From assembly GCA_030624545.1 (NCBI GenBank), contig JAUXJX010000041.1, positions 1 to 9,499 of the forward strand: a stretch of 9,499 nt of DNA, read 5' to 3'. Below, in pieces: positions 7,201-9,499 of the stretch. This stretch comes from Bacteroidota bacterium. GTDB lineage: Bacteria; Zhuqueibacterota; JdFR-76; DREG01. Position 1 is the first letter of the stretch. Each line of letters opens with the position of its first letter. Below the pieces are notes generated by a model that was not told the origin of the DNA, did no database searches, and was given only the letters and a program-made list of their open reading frames with translations. The position numbers were made by a program, and so were the translations under genes.

Positions 7201-7503
7201 CGGGGAGAATACCCTGCCCGCTGGGAAACCGCTGTTCCCCGGGACGGGGATTATGAGTTAAATTTCTTCGTCAAAATTGGTTCGAGATGGTGGCAGCGCA
7301 ATATTAGCCAAAAATTCAAGATCTACGTGACGAGCGCGGACGGAACTTTTCCCATTGAGCTGCGGCCGCAGAATACCTCCGATGGTTGGTTTCCGCTCGG
7401 TCGGTTTCGTCTCAGCAAAGAGGATCCTGCGGTGGTCGAACTGTCGGATGAAGGCAATGGATATATCATCGCTGATGCAATTCGTTGGGAATTCGTCGAA
7501 TGA
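4204..7503 (+). CDS. ABC-2 permease fused to M1-peptidase-like and golvesin-like periplasmic domains
   Basis: A 1099-residue fusion. Residues 1-285 are an ABC-2-type permease with likely helices near 26-48, 67-86, 114-134, 151-175, 178-199, 233-252 and 265-284. Residues 310-840 follow the M1 aminopeptidase layout in the periplasm: an N-terminal beta domain, then PYPYERLVLVEVP (571-583) and QPGVIMVDE (601-609) where M1 enzymes have GAMEN. IEMVL-DYF (646-653) sits where the zinc motif HELAH-QWF belongs. The Glu is kept, both His are lost, and the downstream NEGFA-type Glu is absent, so it is probably catalytically dead. A beta-rich linker (845-930) leads to a golvesin/xanthan-lyase-CBD-like domain (945-1098): DDQDKGFF (951-958), YPARWE (1003-1008) and NGYIIADAIRW (1085-1095). 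A basic run KKSTKRARRR (622-631) sits inside the peptidase-like part. Partners are the upstream ATPase and the downstream channel. No clear ribosome-binding site precedes the ATG. Its 3' end is coupled to the tolC-like gene. Confidence 0.9.
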   Translation: MPNTLRYILAVAANERMLMYRSAKFWVLASMGVFFIIFFLFAMTVGTIMGDGVPGEFLLEGTDAYLAFYFFGYVQVILIIFVAVDFRKLEEKWRLHEVMLSKPMTTANWVTGKYLGVVTSILYLNLFLMILAAIGRFIKFLVIGSGFNILPFIKYFAIATFPSILFMIALVFFLVSLVRVQVIAMLLAASYVAGLWFYIHHKFYGLLDYGSFFASIFHSDLIGFGDIQSLLWQRLFFVLLTVVLISLSILLYPRLSQSKVSKRMTWAVLVLFAVASGVVGYSIVEKSRSQQQIRLADRVEQKKWISEPLCRVEHYDFDIIHGERESLLQVKVRMVVHNANQAPLDSLLFSLNGKLSVERVNRHDGESIEFTQRNQLVFLNLAGNPLLPSETDTIRIQYAGDIDAVGFQLDRLPNLKGLIDKSDGPWIQPSISAWLSEDFAVLPAECGWYPVPGAAAGHPYYSPKPKNFSTATLRVVTNENLRVVSQGVAEATPLDDGKAETTIRVKSPVQGLSLNIGEYQLLSHQFKQTTLDFYYQKNHLLDYDVFAEVADTCLAAVERMLEIFEEICGVPYPYERLVLVEVPLHMQVFVDRHGVDNVLLQPGVIMVDEVSLASNRLASKVKKSTKRARRRGQDDSPIRVKRDVFIEMVLDYFLPDNIWRRDGSISSPMRNYVHFNLDIADPVLARALELQLHEEADRRIHDTFYPDRREISFSANDRMRQHDNRWMVRRIYGIEIDSLVSGLLQKPLSQLTPESDGVFYRAAIDFKAPPVLQMLSERITPENYANALRNLLDEYRYQRVGRTDYLKMIQTSIKDIPPDFFAEWFDQATLPGYRITKAEAEKIDTGQMKILYQVSTRVLNGEKGAGFVRLVCDTNKDKILRNVELGSYQEKEIQFAVPDEPQTVQVLPYFSRNSGNIRKQVSITNRISRRTAVDTSFVVTSIEDSLSIIVDDQDKGFFTPVSSEQRFLRPPSKGRSWWEWTSSLAYGKYYFGLHAKRGGRGEYPARWETAVPRDGDYELNFFVKIGSRWWQRNISQKFKIYVTSADGTFPIELRPQNTSDGWFPLGRFRLSKEDPAVVELSDEGNGYIIADAIRWEFVE

Positions 7504-7529
7504 CAAACCTGAAGATGGGGTGCATCGCC

Positions 7530-9062
7530 ATGAAAACATCATCACTCAAAAGATTCATAATCGTAGTTGCACTGTTCCTGTTCTCTCTTTGGATTTCGGC
7601 AATTTGGGCGCAGACACCGCGCATCCTCACGCTCGAGGAGAGCATTAACATTGCCTTAGGCCAAAGCTATGAGGCCAAGCGTCTCGAGCAATCGCTCATC
7701 AATTCTCGCATGAACCTCAAAGCTGCCGAAGCAAGTTTCAAGAGCAACGGCCAGATCATTTTTTCGAGCCTTCCCCTGTTTCAAGAGGGCGTGAGACAGA
7801 CGCCCATAGCAGGCGGAGCATTCACTTTTGACCGCGAAAAATTCTTGAATCTACAGGGCGAGGTGTTTGTCAATCAGCCCATCGCCGCCACGGATGGGGT
7901 TTTCTCGTTGGTTGGTTCAATGAGGCGATTCGAGCAGACAATCCGGTCGGAAATTCAGGCAGGACCCATCACAACCGAAATATCCACAGACATAACGGAT
8001 TATAATCCGCAGCTGCGGCTTCAATTCGTTCAACCTCTATTTACCATAAACAGGAGAAAAACCGGTTACCAAAAGGCACGGCTGAACCTGGAAAACACGG
8101 AACAGCAGTACAGCCGAAGCCAATTGGATCTCATATTTAACGTTTCTACAAATTTTTATAATCTCTTTCGTGCGCAGAGACAGTTGGAAATTGACCAGGA
8201 GCGGGTCAGGCAGTCGGAAAATGCCTACCGGATCGCACGGTTGAAGCAGCAGGCCGGATTGCTGCCGGAGGTAGAGGCTCTGAGGCTCGAAATTGACCTG
8301 GCAAACGCAAGAAATACGGCTTCGAATAGTGATGCAACGCTGAAGGACTTGAAAGATGCTTACAAGATTCTGATCGGATTTCCTATTACATCAGACATCG
8401 CGGTTGTGACGGAACTAGACTATTCTCCAATCGAGGTATCTGAGCAGGAAGCCTTGGCCGAGGCTCTCAAGCGGCGCACCGAACTGCGGTCGGACGAAAT
8501 CGCCGTCGAACTGAGTGAGATCAGCGTGCGCGAAACCGACAGTCAGAGCGAAATTGTCGGGGAACTGTCGTTACGATATGGCATCTTTAAGGTCGCTGAA
8601 GAATTCAAAGACGCGTTCCAGGATTTTGATAATGACAGAAGCGTAAGACTGAGCCTCAATGTGCCGCTCTGGGATTGGGGCAAAAATTCCGCTGAGGTTC
8701 AAGCCGCCGAGGCAAGCCTGAACACCAGCCGGCTCGCGAAGACAAATCGCATCGATGAAATCAAGCGGGAAATTCGGAAGATCGTCCGGAACCTGCAGTC
8801 GGCCCGGCAACGTGTTGAGATTACCCGGCGCAGCGAAGAACTGGCCCAGAGGAGTTATCGCATCAGTCTGCTGAAATTCGAGAGCGGGGACTTGAATTCC
8901 CAGGACCTCGCGCTTGAGCAAAACCGCCTTACCCAGGCAAGGCTCAATTCACTCGACGCCATGATCGATTACAAGCAGTCCCTTGCTGATTTGCATCGCA
9001 AGACACTCTGGGACTTTGAAAAGAACCAGCCGGTGGAGGTTAGGATTCCGGAGGGAAAATAG
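7530..9062 (+). CDS. TolC-family outer-membrane efflux protein
   Basis: From this ATG the product has 510 residues, a normal TolC/OEP length. MKTSSLKRF followed by a hydrophobic stretch and ISAIWA-QTP is a Sec signal peptide cleaved near residue 26. LTLEESINIALGQS opens the first OEP repeat. Long coiled-coil helices follow, LEIDQERVRQSENAYRIARL in repeat 1 and ITRRSEELAQRSYRISLLKF in repeat 2, each leading to the family's QAGLLPEVEALRLE / ESGDLNSQDLALEQ turn. Strands LRLQFVQPLF and LSLNVPLWDWGK fit the barrel. The protein forms a trimeric channel for the ABC exporter and the fusion protein beside it. Start choice: in-frame ATGs at 7500 (overlapping the permease stop as ATGA), 7515 and 7530, plus a TTG at 7485. 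I prefer 7530 because GGGGTG at 7517-7522 is a ribosome-binding-site match eight bases upstream (7 spacer bases) and the signal peptide then has normal length, but 7500 is a real alternative. Confidence 0.93.
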   Translation: MKTSSLKRFIIVVALFLFSLWISAIWAQTPRILTLEESINIALGQSYEAKRLEQSLINSRMNLKAAEASFKSNGQIIFSSLPLFQEGVRQTPIAGGAFTFDREKFLNLQGEVFVNQPIAATDGVFSLVGSMRRFEQTIRSEIQAGPITTEISTDITDYNPQLRLQFVQPLFTINRRKTGYQKARLNLENTEQQYSRSQLDLIFNVSTNFYNLFRAQRQLEIDQERVRQSENAYRIARLKQQAGLLPEVEALRLEIDLANARNTASNSDATLKDLKDAYKILIGFPITSDIAVVTELDYSPIEVSEQEALAEALKRRTELRSDEIAVELSEISVRETDSQSEIVGELSLRYGIFKVAEEFKDAFQDFDNDRSVRLSLNVPLWDWGKNSAEVQAAEASLNTSRLAKTNRIDEIKREIRKIVRNLQSARQRVEITRRSEELAQRSYRISLLKFESGDLNSQDLALEQNRLTQARLNSLDAMIDYKQSLADLHRKTLWDFEKNQPVEVRIPEGK

Positions 9063-9117
9063 AAAAAACAAAAACTGTCATGTCTGCGTTGGCAGGCTGT
9101 TGCAGAATAAGGATCTG

Positions 9118-9157
9118 AAGGCATCCACCCTTCGACTCTGCTCAAGATGGATGCCTT
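9118..9157 (+). repeat. REP-like unit B1 with a perfect 10-bp outer stem
   Basis: The core CCACCCTTCGACTC, TGCTCAAGATGGA is a slightly diverged form of unit A1. Here the outer arms AAGGCATCCA (9118-9127) and TGGATGCCTT (9148-9157) pair perfectly over 10 bases around a 20-base loop, where the A units pair with GTCCACCCT / AGGGTGGAC. The inner A in AAGATGG breaks the usual CCCT/AGGG pairing, but the flanks pair, as if compensating to preserve the hairpin. Confidence 0.75.
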
Positions 9158-9243
9158 CTTGATCTTAGGATTATCGATTTAGGACTCCATATCATTATCC
9201 TAAAATAAATGATTTGTACGTCAAAAAACAAAGATTTGCGATA

Positions 9244-9271
9244 GTCCACCCTGAGCGGAGTCGAAGGGTCG
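9244..9271 (-). repeat. REP-like unit B2 (right arm of second inverted pair)
   Basis: Plus-strand reading GTCCACCCTGAGCG, GAGTCGAAGGGTCGC is the reverse orientation of the A1 core, identical to it over ACCCTTCGACTCCGCTCAGG and the following GTGGAC when reversed. It pairs with B1 about 86 bases upstream. It ends 65 bases before the fusion-protein start. Confidence 0.78.
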
Positions 9272-9336
9272 CTTTCCCTGATAAGGATAATGAACCAATC
9301 TCACCTAAAATGAAAAAGTAATAAAATGGAGAATTC

Positions 9337-9499
9337 ATGATCCCTTTAGCATCTAAAGCCTGGACTCCCTTGTTGATATTCATTGTCTTTTTCACGGCAT
9401 GTGATTCGGGCGAGGACCGGTCAGCCGCCGATCTGGCTGTACCCGTGACCGTTGAAAAAGTGAGAAGCGGGCCTATCTCGGAATTTGTCTCGGCGACCG
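9337..9499 (+). CDS. RND/HlyD-type membrane-fusion lipoprotein, N-terminal part (cut by window edge)
   Basis: The first 54 codons are visible. A lipoprotein signal runs MIPLASKAWTPLLIFIVFF and TAC, with Cys22 as the lipidated residue (lipobox FTAC). Asp follows at position 23, which in enterobacteria keeps lipoproteins in the inner membrane, where a fusion protein is expected; the rule may not hold in this lineage. The mature start, after an acidic linker, reads VPVTVEKVRSGPISEFVSAT (residues 35-54), which is the opening beta strand of membrane-fusion proteins of the RND/MacA type. GGAG at 9328-9331, five bases before the ATG, is a good ribosome-binding site. Its role would be to bridge the inner-membrane ABC permease and the TolC-type channel. 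The gene may equally begin a separate RND operon beyond the edge, since no inner-membrane pump downstream can be seen from here. Confidence 0.85.
   Translation, partial: MIPLASKAWTPLLIFIVFFTACDSGEDRSAADLAVPVTVEKVRSGPISEFVSAT

Larger units (their letters stand above)
9063..9336. other. Gap between the channel and fusion-protein genes
   Basis: A 274-base non-coding stretch holding the second inverted pair of REP-like units (entries at 9118-9157 and 9244-9271), separated by about 86 AT-rich bases. Between the arms is a further imperfect inverted repeat, TTAGGATTAT and ATTATCCTAA. I see no open frame of coding quality and no hairpin followed by a T-run, so I do not call a terminator. The two flanking genes are same-strand and functionally linked. 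Confidence 0.5.

Noticed and set aside
9118..9165. Unit B1 hairpin as a rho-independent terminator after the tolC-like gene
   Set aside because: The stem is strong but the loop is 20 bases and no U-tract follows; the same unit occurs elsewhere in both orientations, so a repeat is the better reading.

Overview
The window looks like chromosomal DNA from a Gram-negative bacterium of moderate GC content. The evidence for an outer membrane is a TolC-type outer-membrane efflux protein, a lipoprotein membrane-fusion protein and a large permease with a long periplasmic part. An ABC-2 permease fused to an M1-aminopeptidase-like domain is an arrangement known from Bacteroidota, Calditrichota/KSB1 and related lineages, so I lean towards that part of the tree. 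No rRNA or other phylogenetic marker is present, and this placement is a weak inference.

Left part (1-3041). The 5' end of folE (GTP cyclohydrolase I) runs off the left edge on the minus strand, with a candidate promoter just upstream. About 450 bases without a convincing gene follow. Next come a small four-helix membrane protein of unknown function (669-1085) and a 356-residue protein (1257-2327). That protein reads as two diverged copies of the YjbQ/UPF0047 fold, the first keeping the conserved histidines and the second lacking them. A short, apparently decayed lipoprotein gene (2484-2774) comes after it: its signal-peptide start is in another frame, and its 3' end lies inside a palindromic repeat. 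A second copy of that repeat, in opposite orientation, lies about 50 bases downstream.

Right part (3042-9499). This is a plus-strand cluster of four genes that reads as one export machine. It holds an ABC ATPase, an ABC-2 permease fused to an M1-aminopeptidase-like periplasmic domain and a C-terminal golvesin/xanthan-lyase-CBD-like domain, a TolC-family outer-membrane channel, and the start of an RND/HlyD-type membrane-fusion lipoprotein cut by the right edge. The peptidase-like domain has lost both zinc histidines, so it is probably a binding or gating domain and not an enzyme. The expected assembly is an ATPase dimer and permease dimer in the inner membrane, linked through the fusion protein to the outer-membrane channel. 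The substrate cannot be read from the sequence.

Two of the three gaps in this cluster (3951-4203 and 9063-9336) each carry a pair of the same approximately 24-30-base palindromic unit in opposite orientations. These are REP/REPIN-like or MITE-like elements that would fold into long hairpins in the operon mRNA. The third junction, permease to tolC, is tightly coupled.
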